Origin: Tenrec ecaudatus
Taxonomy: Eukaryota > Chordata > Mammalia > Afrosoricida > Tenrecidae
NCBI RefSeq assembly: GCF_050624435.1
Contig: NC_134545.1
Location: 87,262,063 to 87,326,062, forward strand
Length of the DNA stretch: 64,000 nt
Reading direction: 5' to 3'
The notes beneath the pieces are model-generated. The model did no database searches, was not told the origin of the DNA, and saw only the letters and a program-made list of their open reading frames with translations. Within the stretch, counting starts at the first letter, position 1, and each line of letters starts with the position of its first letter. Position numbers and translations under genes: made by a program. Of the stretch, positions 1-12,400 are shown piece by piece.

Positions 1-355
1 CTCTGCCCTGGCTCCCAGGTGGTGTCTACTCCCTGTGGTCCTAGATGAGACTCCCAGAGAGATGGCCTAGGGACCCAGCCTGAGTTTCCTAGCTCCTGGT
101 TTTTCTCCTGGGCCAGCCAAACCCCTGTCACCCACAGCAGGGCAAAGTCAAGTCTGCAGTGGTCCACCAGTACCCCCTCACCCCCACGCCATCTCCTAAC
201 CAGGCAGCTGCTCCTTCCTGAGAGAGTCTTCAGGTTTGGACACACGGGCACACTAGCCCCTCAGTACAGATCCAGACAGAACGGGTTGCCAACCTGCCAG
301 GAGGGCAGGAGGGGTTGCCATTAACAAAGAAAGCATCTGGTCCCCCGAACCTCAG
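1..355 (+). other. SUFU intron 4, 3' part
   Basis: Ends at the exon 5 acceptor. I see no repeat, RNA gene or other coding sequence in it. Confidence 0.8.
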
Positions 356-441
356 ATTGTTGGTGTCTGCACCGAGGAGCTCCACGCGGCCCAGCAGTGG
401 AATGGGCAAGGCATCCTGGAGCTGCTGCGGACGGTGCCTGT
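356..441 (+). CDS. SUFU: SUFU exon 5
   Basis: 86 nt, acceptor CTCAG before 356, donor GTGAGT from 442. It encodes residues 200-228 starting IVGVCTEELH, in the N-terminal SUFU domain that forms half of the GLI-binding clamp. It ends two bases into a codon. Confidence 0.95.
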
Positions 442-3400
442 GTGAGTACCCCCTGCTCCCGCGGCCCCTCTCCCCGTCCTTGCTGTGATAGGCACTCGTT
501 TTGCACATCAGGGCTTCCCGGTCCCTCACCACTCGCTATGTTCCCCTGGGTTTCTGGGCTGGGGCAGCAAACCAGGCCAACTGCAGGCTCAACCCCAACG
601 GTCACATCTATTATTGCCTTTCCTTGTCCACAGCGCTGGCGGCCCCTGGCTGATAACTGACATGCGGAGGGGAGAGACCATATTTGAGATCGATCCACAC
701 CTGCAAGTATGTCTTGAGTGAGGAGAACCCTTCTAGCACCTTCCCTAGGCCTCTTCCACATAACACTGGTCCTCACCCCGGAAAGCGAAGAAGCCTGGTC
801 TGTGAGGGTGCAGAGGGGGAGCGTGACTTGGAAGCTGCCCCCTGAATCCTGCCAAGCTCTCCGACCAGGAAAGCTTGTCTGAGACACCTTAATTTTTACA
901 GGGAAGGGATTGAATATTATGGTATGAGGGGGCTTCCCAGAGTTCCTGGGAAAAGGGAATGAAAAGACAGATCATGGAAACATTCCCACCAGCTTTTTGA
1001 AGCCCCTCCATGTTTCATTTATGGAGCCCTGGTGGCGGGGTGGGTTACACATTGGGCTGCCAACCACAAGGTCAGCAGTTCAAGCCCTTCACCCACCCGA
1101 TCGATAAAAAAATGAGGCTCTCTGTTCATGGAAATGCTTTGGGGCCCTGATCCCCTGCCCAGTAGGGTGGCTTTGAGTCGGGATTGACCGGATGGTGGTG
1201 CATTTGAGTCCGTGGGCACACGATACACCAATAAACCAGGCTTTTACAAAATTACTCATCGGCAACTGATGGGTCATGGCCACTGGCTGCCCAGTGTCCA
1301 CTTCCCAGCCCCTCTCCTTAACAGAGCCCAGATTTTTTTCTAGGGAGCACACCCCCCTGTCCTGGACTAAGGACAGCGACCCCACCACCCAGTCCCAAGA
1401 GTGAGCACCAGCCAGTGTAATGACTCCATCCCCCCTGTAGACACACTTCCATCCCAGGCAGTCAGACCTTGTATAGGGGGGCGGGGTCTTTCTGCACAAG
1501 GGCCTGCAGCCACCCCCACACTGTAGCCCATCAGGGCAGAGCTCCAGGGTCGTTGGGGGTTTTTTAGCACCACTTTTGCCTGCAGGTAACTTTCGTAAAC
1601 CACATAGACCGCACCTGGTTGAACTTGGCATCTGGTTGGCCTTCTCCTAGGCCCCCCAGGACGTTGCTGACTGTGAACTTTTCGTGCGGCTTTGAAAAAT
1701 CTGGCCAGCCACAGACCTCAGCCAGGGTGGTGTATTCTCGAGCAGGGGCACGGGGGCAGGCAAACTCGTAGCCAGCAGTGCCCAGCTTCTTTCCCGCGCA
1801 CCTGCCAGCTCATGGGCCAGAGTGATCCTCCTTTCCCCTGTTGCCGTCCACACTGACCTTTACCGAGTGCTTCCGGGAGCCTCTGCTCTCCTGAGTGTAA
1901 ACTCGGCTTCCTTGTCCCTTCTGCTTGTGCAAGAACCGGGAGCCCACAAAGGCGGTGTGTCCCTAAGCCCTTGTTCTGCAGCCACTCTGGGACCCAGCGT
2001 GGGACACTGGGAGCTGGTGCTCAGCCTCTGTCCTAAGTGCCAAGTCCTGAGAAAGAACCTGGTCTTTAGAAGTAGACGGGTGAGCAAACCATCCTTTCTC
2101 TGCATGCCAAGAACAGCTCTCTCGCCTCCCTAGGCTGCACTACCCAGAGTGCCTAGGGATCTGGCAAACAAGCAGAGGGGCTCGGGAGAGGAAGCACAGC
2201 TAGCTTTCCTGGCTCTGTGCACCAGTGTCCACTCCTCAGTGCCCACTCAGGCCTCCCGGGGTTGCCTGCCAGCCCTTCATTTTAGGGCTGGCTCGTGCGC
2301 CTTCGGGCCAGGCTCTGCCATTAACAAGCTCCGTGTCTGAAACCATCGCCTCCCTTCTCTGGGTCTTGGCCTTTACTTTTTACTTAAGAAATAAACAGGC
2401 TGGACTCATTGAACCAGCAGTGTCCTCAGCTCTTTTCCTTAGGCGAGAGGCCTCAAGGCAGCTAGCGGAGAGGGAAAAGTGCAGGCTGAACCCCGATCTG
2501 GCCAGGACCCACTTGCTCTCCGTGTAGAGACTGAGAGCTGCGTCCTCACCTCCAGCCTCTCCTCATCTCCAAGCTGACAGTAACCCTGGAAAGGAGAAGG
2601 TTGGGTTTTATGGGAAGGGGACAGCAAAGGTGGGCATCTGCTGATGAGTCTCCAGTAGTAGGGTTAGGCTATATTGTACTTCCCCAGTTAGGCTCCCTGG
2701 CCAACTGGCAGGCCCACTTGGTGCCTGTAGCGCAGTGGAGAGGGCCAGACAGGCAGAGAATGTCTGCCTGTAGCATGGTGCTGTTTACAGCAAGGTAGCC
2801 TTAGCCTCTCCTCTCCAATGAACTTTAGTCCAGGGCCCAGCAGCACAGAACTCTCTTTTGCCAGAAAAGCTGAGGTAGGTTTTGAGTACAGCTCTTCCTT
2901 GAGGCCATTTGGAGAGCTCTGGTTGGCCTCTCCCATACCAGGGCCTGCACAGGGTAGGGTGGCGGGGGAGAGGCTCTGGCGGGGGTCTGTGGATGGGTGC
3001 TGCTCTCCAGGCCCACGCCGCAGTCTAAGAAACAGGAAAGGCCATCCAGAACCCTGTGCCCAAGCAGCAAGCTGGGGCAGCTGGGGCAAGCCAGCCCTCC
3101 CTCTTTTGTCTGGCGGTGCTCCACTGTGTGGCCACGCCCTCTACTGTTAAAAGAGGGAACTGTCAGTGTGGTGTGGAGACCTGGTCTGAGGCGGGGCCTG
3201 CTGCTATACAAGACAAGGCGTCTTGCCCAGGGTGGCCCTAGGCTGGGCTCCATGAGTCCTGTGAAGGCGACTGGGGTGAGGAAGGGCAGGCCCATGAGAG
3301 GGGAAGCAGTTTCCTGAAGTTCCTCTTCCCCCACATCTCCCAATGGAGTCTAGAGAGCGTTGTGCTCAGGAACCTGAGCTCTTCCACGCCTTTCCCTGAT

Positions 3401-6400
3401 TGGCACCAAGGATGTTTCAATGAGTCCTGGATGGGGTGGTGGCTGAGGCGGGCAGTGTGGTCTTGGGCCCCCAGTGAGCTGAAAGAGCTCTGGCCCTTTG
3501 ATTCTTTTCAAGCAGGAGAGAGTGGACAAGGGCATTGAGACGGACGGCTCCAATCTGAGCGGGGTCAGTGCCAAGTGTGCCTGGGATGACCTGAGCCGGC
3601 CGCCCGAGGACGACGAGGACAGCCGGAGCATCTGCATCGGCACACAGCCTCGGCGGCTCTCGGGCAAAGGTGGGCACCATAGGCCAGCCTGCCGTGCTCA
3701 CGTCCCCAGGGCCTGGTGTACACGTTCTCTCGTGTGGGTCTCTCACAGAAACAGCCCCGGCAAGAGTTCATTTCCTGGTCTGAGTTACAGCCAGCAAGTG
3801 AAATAATCTTCCAGCTGGGCGGGGTCGAGGGAGCCCAATTGGCCCGGCTCTAGTTGTGTTTCCTGCATATTTTTCACCGCAGCGACCATTGTGTTTCAGG
3901 CTTGCCCCTTGCAATCTGAGGTCACAGAGGTGAGTGGAAGCCATAGAACAGTTACAGGAAAGGGCCACCGTCCACCCAGATCCAAGAAAACAAGCATTGG
4001 TCACCCACTCAGGGAATTGACACCGCATCCCCCTGTAGCCGGAACCCCTGTCACATCCAAGGGCTGCTGTGACCCTGGGAGGTGGGGTGTGAGGCCAGCT
4101 GGCACATCCCCTGCCCCACCGCCCCGAGGTAGGGGTTCCGGGCAGGGCACACTGGCACCGCTGTGGTCACAGTGGGCCGTAGGGAAGGAGGCCGTAACTG
4201 TCCTGCAGGAAGCTCTCCATACTGGTCTTGGCCACAGAAACGGTTTGGTTTTTCAGCAAACGGCAGCCCCGGCTCACACTAAAGGACAGCCAAGCACTTA
4301 CATGCACGTGGGTTCACAGAGTCTTCTACTCTTTCTTAACGATTCCTTCTTTCCTGACGTTTCCCCCAAGATTAAGATGTCTGCAGCCCCGAAGGGAATA
4401 CTCACATATGTAATACAACTTGTAAAAGGGTTTCTCTGGTGCCAACCTTTGACCGCTTCCTTCCCGACTTTCTTGTTGGTCCCAGTGTGTGCCAAAGACT
4501 TTGGGAGGTGCAGAGAAGGGGGGTTTTGCTCTTATTAGAAGCACCCCATTGCTTTTAACAAGAGAATCGTCAGGAAGCCCTCCACGTCTCGGAATCCGGG
4601 CCACTGTCACAAGTTGAGGAAGTTGATAAACAGCTCCCGCACCCACTCAAAGCCCACCCCGGGCACAGCGGATATCCATTGGCTGTTTTGGGTGTGATGT
4701 GCAATTTGCAGAGGCAAATCTTAGATTAAAAATCTCTCCCTAGGGATCAGACTCTAAGCTTGACCCCCCATGCCCAACAAAGCTCCGCGCACCATTGAGC
4801 CAGGTCCAAGGAGGGTGAGGGGGCCAGAGACCACAGGGTGTCCCAGAACCCAGACACTTGTGTAAGGCCCCTGCCCATTCACGGCAGAGCAGCTGCCGCC
4901 CGCAGCATATTCGTTCCAGGGGATAGACCCCCTCGGGGATATCGGGCAGTGACGACAGTCCTGGCCAGGCATTCACTCACTGGAGCTTCTTTAAGACGAC
5001 CCTGGGGCCTGCATGGCTGGAAGGGAGAGGACAACAGAGCTGAGCCTGTTGTGAGGGGTGCTCTCTGAAGTCCAGAGGCCACCCCTAATCTTGTACAAGA
5101 AGGGCGTTCTTCAGACCACAATGGCACCCTGGAGAGCTCGGTGCCTGCCTAGCCTTGCCTCCTCCTGGTCTGCACTGATTCAGACTCAACATCTGGACAC
5201 CTAGAGCAGGCTCCAGACCAGCCAGCCCGGGGGCCCTGCCCCAGTAAATCTGCAGAGCTGGGTTCAAGGGCAGGGTGGGGGCATCCTGGGATCCTGACAG
5301 ACAGCGTGGCTGTGTTATTGCAGACACGGAGCAGATCCGGGAGACTCTGCGGAGAGGGCTGGAGATCAACAGCAAACCCATTCTTCCGCCAATCAACCCT
5401 CAGCGACAGAACGGCCTCAGCCACGACCGGGCGCCGTAAGTCCCTCCTCCATGGACAGCAACAGCCAGGGCTCCATGGAGGGGCTTTTCACCCCCCAGAC
5501 TGGGACAAGGAGCCACTTTTGTCCGGAAGGGCCTGGCCCTGTGGCTGGCACGAGAGAGAACAATGCCCGCACCCTGGCCAGTTGGGCTGGGGTCTCAGAG
5601 GTTGGGGGCGGTGTGGACTGGGCAGGGCGGTCTGAGGGTCGCCACATGGGGCTTCAGAGGAACAGGACGGAAACGTCGGTGAGCATTTACGTGAGCTGTG
5701 TGAACAGACGAGAGGCCAGGTCGGGGAAAGATCGGACTGGGGGCCTCCCAGCCTTGTGGGAGCCCATTGTGCTGAGCACAGTTCCCATCCTTATCTCGGC
5801 CTCGGCCAGAGTGGCCTTCCTTCCTTCCTGGGGCCTGGTCTCCGGCTGATAGCCGCAACCCGGGGGCCTCCCTGTCTGGCCAGCCCCCTGCTGGAGGCCT
5901 GCCGCCGAGGCCCCTCTTCCTGCCGCCCTCCCTGGGGCCCAGGGACAGGACAGGACGGGATGCCCTTTGCAGGTCTCTGCAGCCTGATGAGGGGCCCCAG
6001 CAACCGTTGGGAGACTCTGGTCAGCCCAGCCATCAGATCCGCTTCTGGCTGACCTCCCCTCTGCTCTGGCAAGGGGGTGGCCAGGATCTGGTAGCTCGAG
6101 CAAGAGACCTGCCTGCCAGCGGGGAAATTGCCATGCCCTGGGCTAACTAACAGGGGCGGGGTGGGGGGGGTGGGGAGAGGCAGCTCAGCCAGCAAGGTCA
6201 GGGAGAGCCATCCTCCTGAGAAGTCTCTGTTACACACTTGATGTGCGGCAAGCCCAACCTGGTGGCCATCTGGGGTGCAGGCCCCTCCTTTTGGGGAGCT
6301 GGCATGAGTTGGCTGGCATGAGTCTGACCGTAAGTGCCATTGGTGGGGAAAGGTGGTTTGTCTGGCCCCTGGGGGTACACGAGGGAAGAGCCAGGGCTGC

Positions 6401-9400
6401 CATGCTTGGCAGTGGTTCGGGAGGGCTTCTTGGAGGGAAGATCATGAACCCAGAAGAGTAGAACCTATCCCTGAATTTTAACAAGCGGGGAAAGGGGTGG
6501 GGTGAGGCCCAGCTCTGCAGAGCAGGCCCGTGCTGCTGACAGCGGAGGTGACCTCCCTCCCAGGAGCAGACTGTGGAGCAGGAAGTGTTAGGCTGGAAAG
6601 GGTGCTTCCCAGGAAGGCCCACCTGGTGAATCTGCCAGCCAGAAGCCAAGAGAGTAGGGCTCTTTCACAAGAGCCCAGAGAAGCCTCCACCCCGCTCCTC
6701 AGAGTGGCTTTCAGGTCTGGCCAGGGGGCCTCTACAGCCAGCTGCCTTGCAGTTGCCCTCTGGTGGCAGCAGAAGTCTCAGAGCATCTGGAGATGCTCTG
6801 TGGCTCCATAGCTTGCCCTAGTGGCCACATTCCTCCTCCTGCACAGAGTTTGGCCCCTCCCTCTGGGCCCATGTGCGCTGGCAGGAAGGAGGTGGAGGTA
6901 CGTGCAGGCTTGAAGGCTCACGCAGATTGCCCATCCCAATCCAGATGGCCGGCCAGGCTCTCTGGGCAGTAGACAAGGGCTTTTACAGAGGACTCACTTC
7001 CTGGCTTGGGAGCACTTCCATCTGCTTTGCCCCCCAGACACTGAAGGCCACAGGGCTCTGGGTTCCTCTACCACACACAGTCCCAGATGCCCCCACCCTC
7101 ACCAGGGCAGAGGGGTGGCATATGTTGTCCAGGGCTCTTTAGGCGTGCGGGCAGAGGCTGTCTCCCCTCCCAGTCAGGTCTCCAGAAGGCCTATTCCAGG
7201 AGGAGTCAGGACATCTCCTCCAAGGTTGTCAGCGCCGCTACAGATGCGTCAGCAATTGATTGAGAAATGGGCCTTCTTCCTTTGCCAAGAACATCGTCCA
7301 CCACCCCTTGGGTCTCTCCAACGCTGGCTGCTCAGGATCAATGAGGATGGACGCGATTCAGATTCGCAAGCACGGCTGTAATATCTGTGCTGCCCACTCT
7401 GGGACCTGACCTCCTTTCACATCAACCACATGCACTGTGGCTGAGAAGTCGGCCCAAATGTGCTGGCTCTGGTGTTCACGGCGCTCCCTGTGGGGGACAA
7501 GCATAGGCCTTACTTTGTGGATGCGTCTGCTTTTCCTGGAGTCAGGACTTCCGGGCTGGGCGGTTCTGATGCATGGGCCCTCTTGGCTCTGAATCCGGGC
7601 TGAGGACAGAGGTAGGCCAAAGGGTCAGCACAGCTGATCAAGACTGGACACTGGCAGCTGGGTTCTGGCCTACTTGGGAGCATCAATCACTTGCTCTTTC
7701 CAATAGTTCTTTGCTCTCTAATGCTCTAAATAGTTCTTTCTACATGTGTGCAAGCAATTCCTCCTCAGAGCCACGCTGTGGAGTGGATTGTCTTCTAGAT
7801 GAGGAAATAGATGCAGTCACTTGCCTAGAGCTAGCTGAGGGTGGTGCTTAGGGGAAGTCTCTTCGCCATTAAAACTGGTGTGATCACAGAGACACCCCCC
7901 CCCCGAAGGACACCAGAACTGTGTCTCTTGTGTTCATAGCGTCTCCTGTGTGAGACGCTCACTGTGCTTCTCTAACTCCTGGGAGGACGCGCCGTAAGCC
8001 TCTGATTCCAAATCCCAGAAATAACCAGCTGCGTCATCACTGGCTCATTTGTACTAGAATTGTGTTTGGACACAAGGCCTCGGTATCTTCATGGTCAGAA
8101 ACAAAAGCATCACCAGGGTCTAGGGATTTCTCTTTCCTGAGGCCTTACTTCCTGCTTCCCAGAAAGGCAGGCCCCTCTGGATAACCTGCCGCTCTCCCAC
8201 TCACTGTCTGCCAGCCCTCCTCCCCTGCCTTCCTGGAAGGAGAGGCCTTGGCCTTCTCTGGGGCATCTTCCAGAGTTTCACAACCCTTGCATTCCAGCTG
8301 TGAAATTTGTATCTGGCTTTTCCCAAGATGAGCAGTTGAGAAAAGCCTCCTTCGGCTTGCTGGCGCCTCCCTTCCCACTGCCGGCTCTGGTGAGAGTGGA
8401 ACACTTCGGGAGCCAAGCTTCCTTGCTACCGAGGACTGCCTCACTTAGAGACTGAAACTTAGAGATCGTCTCACTTAGAAACTACCTCATTTAGAGACTG
8501 CTCCACTTAGAGACCTGGGGCCTGGCAGAGAAAGAGAGAAAAAATAAAGTCAGCCGGCATCCTAAAGCCACCTAATTAGGACTGAACTGTGGTGGCATCT
8601 GACCCTAGTGCTCAGCCCCTCCCCCAGTGATGTGGGGACCATCCGTGAGGAGGGGCACACACAGATGTGCATTTCCATAGCGCAGTGGTTCTCAACCTTC
8701 CTCAGGCCACAACCTCATAATACAGTTCCTTGTGTTGTGGTGACACCACCACCCCCCCCCCAACCATAAAGTTATTTTCATTGCTACTCCCTGTGAATTT
8801 GCTGCTGTTACGAATCGGACGACCCTGTGAAAGGATGGTGGCCCACAGGTTGAAAACCGCTGCCTAGAGGGTTTGGGAATCCTGGAGGCCCAGCTAAGTG
8901 GTTCAGAGTAGGCCCGTGGTTCCAGAGAAAGAGGGGACAGTCCGCCTCCCTAAAGATGTGTTTGCGACCTGGGAACAAGATCGGGGAAGTTCAGCTCTGG
9001 CCTAGAGGGTCACAGTGAGTCAGAATCAACTTGATGACAACAGGTTTGTTTGTTGTATATTAAGTGTGTCTCTGAGAGCCAAGAGCTTCCTATTTCAAGG
9101 CCTCCTCTCCCTCTGCCAGGAGAGTTCACATTTGAAGGCAGAACAAAGGCAAATCGGGCGTGGGAACCTTCCTGTCGTCACCCCATTCCCTGGTCTGCTT
9201 CCCCACAGGGATGGCACCATGGCCAAAGGGTTCGCGGATGGCATGTTATCAGTGCAAGCACTGCCCCCACCCCCAGGTGGCACACTCTGGTATTTTTATC
9301 ACCCCTCCTAGCTCTTCAGTGTCACCCAGCACTTCCGCAGTGAGTCACTTCTCCAGGGCTGGGAAAAGGACGGCTCCAAGGTGAGCGCTGGACCGGGGGA

Positions 9401-12400
9401 AATGACTCAGTGTCTCAGAAAAGGGCCCAGGGAGGCTCTGGCTAGAACCGACTAGTCCGAGGACACGGCCTGTGCACAGTGGTCTCTGGTGCCCATAGGA
9501 GTCTGTTAGAGTTGATGAGGGAATCGCCTAACCAGAATGCAAGTTTGACTTGCCCTGCCTCCTCTGACCATACTCCGTCCCACTACATTCCATCCTTGGG
9601 ATGGTCACAATGGAAAGAATTGCATTTGACCAGTTGGGTTTCCCCAATAACCTTTTGTGGTTATTAACAGACTCCATCAGGGAGTCTGTCAATCAGCATG
9701 ACCAGGTGATATACAGCTTTGACCCGGGAACTTGAGGTCTCCAGGTACCTAGACCCCAGATGATTCAGTCCGGTCTGAGTAACTGTCTACTCCGTACCAG
9801 GCCCACCTACTGTGTGAGCGCACGCGTGCACTCAGGTGCATGTCAGCACACCTAGAAGTAACTGTGGCCTGTGCAACAGTGTTACAGACGAAAGTAACCA
9901 GTAGGTCATTTCCGGGAGCTCTCTGTTTGTACTGGAGACAAAAAGACACACTTTAAAAGATCTGGTTACTTGTAAATTGTTAAGTGCCTCCAGTTACTAA
10001 AATGAATCAATCATTTAAATCTGTCCCCTGGCTGGTACTCTAAAGGGGGGAGGGAGGAACAAATTTTTTTTTTAATCCTCAAAAATGCTTACCACAAGAA
10101 CTTAAAACTTCTGTATCAAGATATAGTGGTCCCAAATAAACGAATAAGCCCTCTCTGAGTCCTTCACCATCGCCCAGTGAACAGGAAAGGTTTTCTGCCT
10201 GAATAATCACTCACACCTTGTCCCAGTCCTGCCCAGAAGTGGGACCTACTAAAGGGTCTGTCTCTGGAAAGTTCAGTGCTGCTTTCAGCGATTAGAAAGC
10301 AGAGGGGACAATTTTGCAGGTAGAGGCAGAAGCCAGAGATACATCTGGGGTCCGTAGGCCAGATCCACTTGCCGTCTGAGTAGTTGTCCCCCGTGATCCC
10401 CCGGCTCGTGCTCCTAGCAGTCCCCAAGGAGAAGGCCCCGCGTTGGGTGGCCACTGCAGATGTCATAGCTGTCATAGGACTGAGATAGTGACGACGAGGA
10501 GGAGGAGCTCAGTGATTGGCTGCTCTCCTTTCCATCCCACCAAGGGTAGAAGTTGACCAAGACCCTTCAGCTAAAACGGAAAGCTTAAGACTGGAGAGAA
10601 CAGGGCGGAAAGGAAACTTGGATAAAAGTGTTTCCATCTGGAATGCACAGGGTGGACAGGAATGTAAGCGACTACCGACCAACATGACTACGTTCCAAAG
10701 GCCGATTGTGAAGATGGAGGACAACTGCCTCATTGCCTAACTGCCGAGCCACTGAGACTCACGGTCCCCGCTGTGATAAGGCGACCAGATAAGCTTGACC
10801 ATCACAGGCAGGGTTGCTCCACCTCACGCCCCAGCGCTCCTCACTGTGAGATGTACTTCATTCCTGTGAAAACCAGTTGGACCGTACTTTACTGCTGTCG
10901 TAAAACCAAAATGTCAGACAAGGAGACAGCAAGAGGCGAGGAAGAGTCAGTCGCAACCGGTAGTAACCCTGCCTAGTCAGGTCCACCTGTGTGTACGTCG
11001 GAAGTAGATCCCCAAGGCTTTCTTCCAAGATGCCGCTGGGTGAATTCCAACCTTCTGGTGAGCACCTGGGGGTGTAACCAGTCGCACTGTCCAGGGACTC
11101 CTCCTCTAAATTGGAAAGTACAGAAATAAACAAACCTACCTTGACTTTGGAAGGAAGGCGAGGGTATTTTAGGATACATCAAAAGTCACTCCCCATGCAG
11201 TGGCAAGTGTAACTGTAACTGTGTTACACTGAGAGGCGGTATGAGGGAAGAAATAAATGGAATATTTAAGTCAATTCCACAACTACTAAGAGACTTCTGC
11301 TGGCTGACCCGCCCATCGTGGCCCTTTGCTGTGAGCTGCTAATTGTTGCCGCTTAAGAATGAGAAGACCGAGGCTTAAATAGGTTAGATAACTCAAGTAG
11401 GGGTCGAATGGTTCAGAATAAAGGTCCAGGTAATGATTTAATCCATGGCTTGTTTGATTCCCTATCTGAGCCTCTTCGCCAGAGGGCCCCCAGCACGCTA
11501 ATCTGCAGGACGTAACTAGAATGAGTACCTTGGAAATCTGCCTGTCAGTGCAGAGAGTCGGGCTGTTCTTGTCCCCTTCCTGGAAACCTCTGCAGGAGGC
11601 AGACCAGAGAAGGCCATTACGGTGGGCTACTAAGAAGTTCAAGTTTGCTCGAGGACATGCTCCATCAAAGTGGTGAGGAAGGCAGCAGGGCTGTAGGAAA
11701 TGCGAGCCAGCTGACAAAGACGTGACCCCGTAAGGGCAGCTACGTTGAATAGAAGGCAACCTCTGGAGAGGACTTCATGAAGATAAAATTCACAAAGCCA
11801 GTGGATGCATTGGAAAAGTTTAAGAGCATCTGGTTGACAGGTGGGTGGGTTGGGATCGAACTTCAGTGATGCACACATGGACAATGGAGATATTCTTATT
11901 AAGTTCACGCAGGAAGGAAGGAATAAGGAAGTGCAACTGTTGTACGTGGCATCGACATAGTCGTGATACACCCTCTCCTCACTAAGCGACTCGGTTAGCT
12001 TCCAAGGATGCATGCATTATGGGAAGATGGGGGATAGACAGGAATGATGACCACATCAGATCCCAGTCCCTCGGCCATTACATAACTGCCAAATGGCATC
12101 GGGACATAACTGCCAAACAGCTGTGTGATCGTGGTGCAGCCAGGTTGGCAGAAAACATCACAGCCCCCATTGCCCTCAGACACAGCCGAATGTGCTGCTG
12201 CCAGGTGGGCATGATTACTGCAAAACCTAGTCACGTAGTCGATTTTTTTAACTGTTACTGTGAAGGCGAAGTTGGGTAGGAAGGTAGTCCGTCACATGAA
12301 CAGTAGGTGCAATGTAAATACTTAAATTCACGTCCAAACCAGGTTAGCATACAATGAAATCTTGAGAAACCGAGGAGGTGAGAGAGTGAGGTGCAAAAAG

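Noticed and set aside
3891..4538. 215-codon frame in SUFU intron 7
   Set aside because: No recognisable protein family, lies wholly in an intron, and the sequence reads as random GC-rich DNA.
10164..10475. Minus-strand frame with Ser/Tyr-rich reading (SYDSYD in another frame), considered as a hnRNP-type processed pseudogene
   Set aside because: A short resemblance to a Tyr/Ser/Gly-rich RNA-binding protein did not extend on either side. No poly(A) tail or target duplication found.
11286..12013. Two overlapping minus-strand frames of 157 and 124 codons
   Set aside because: No recognisable motif, no coherent exon structure, inside SUFU intron 8.
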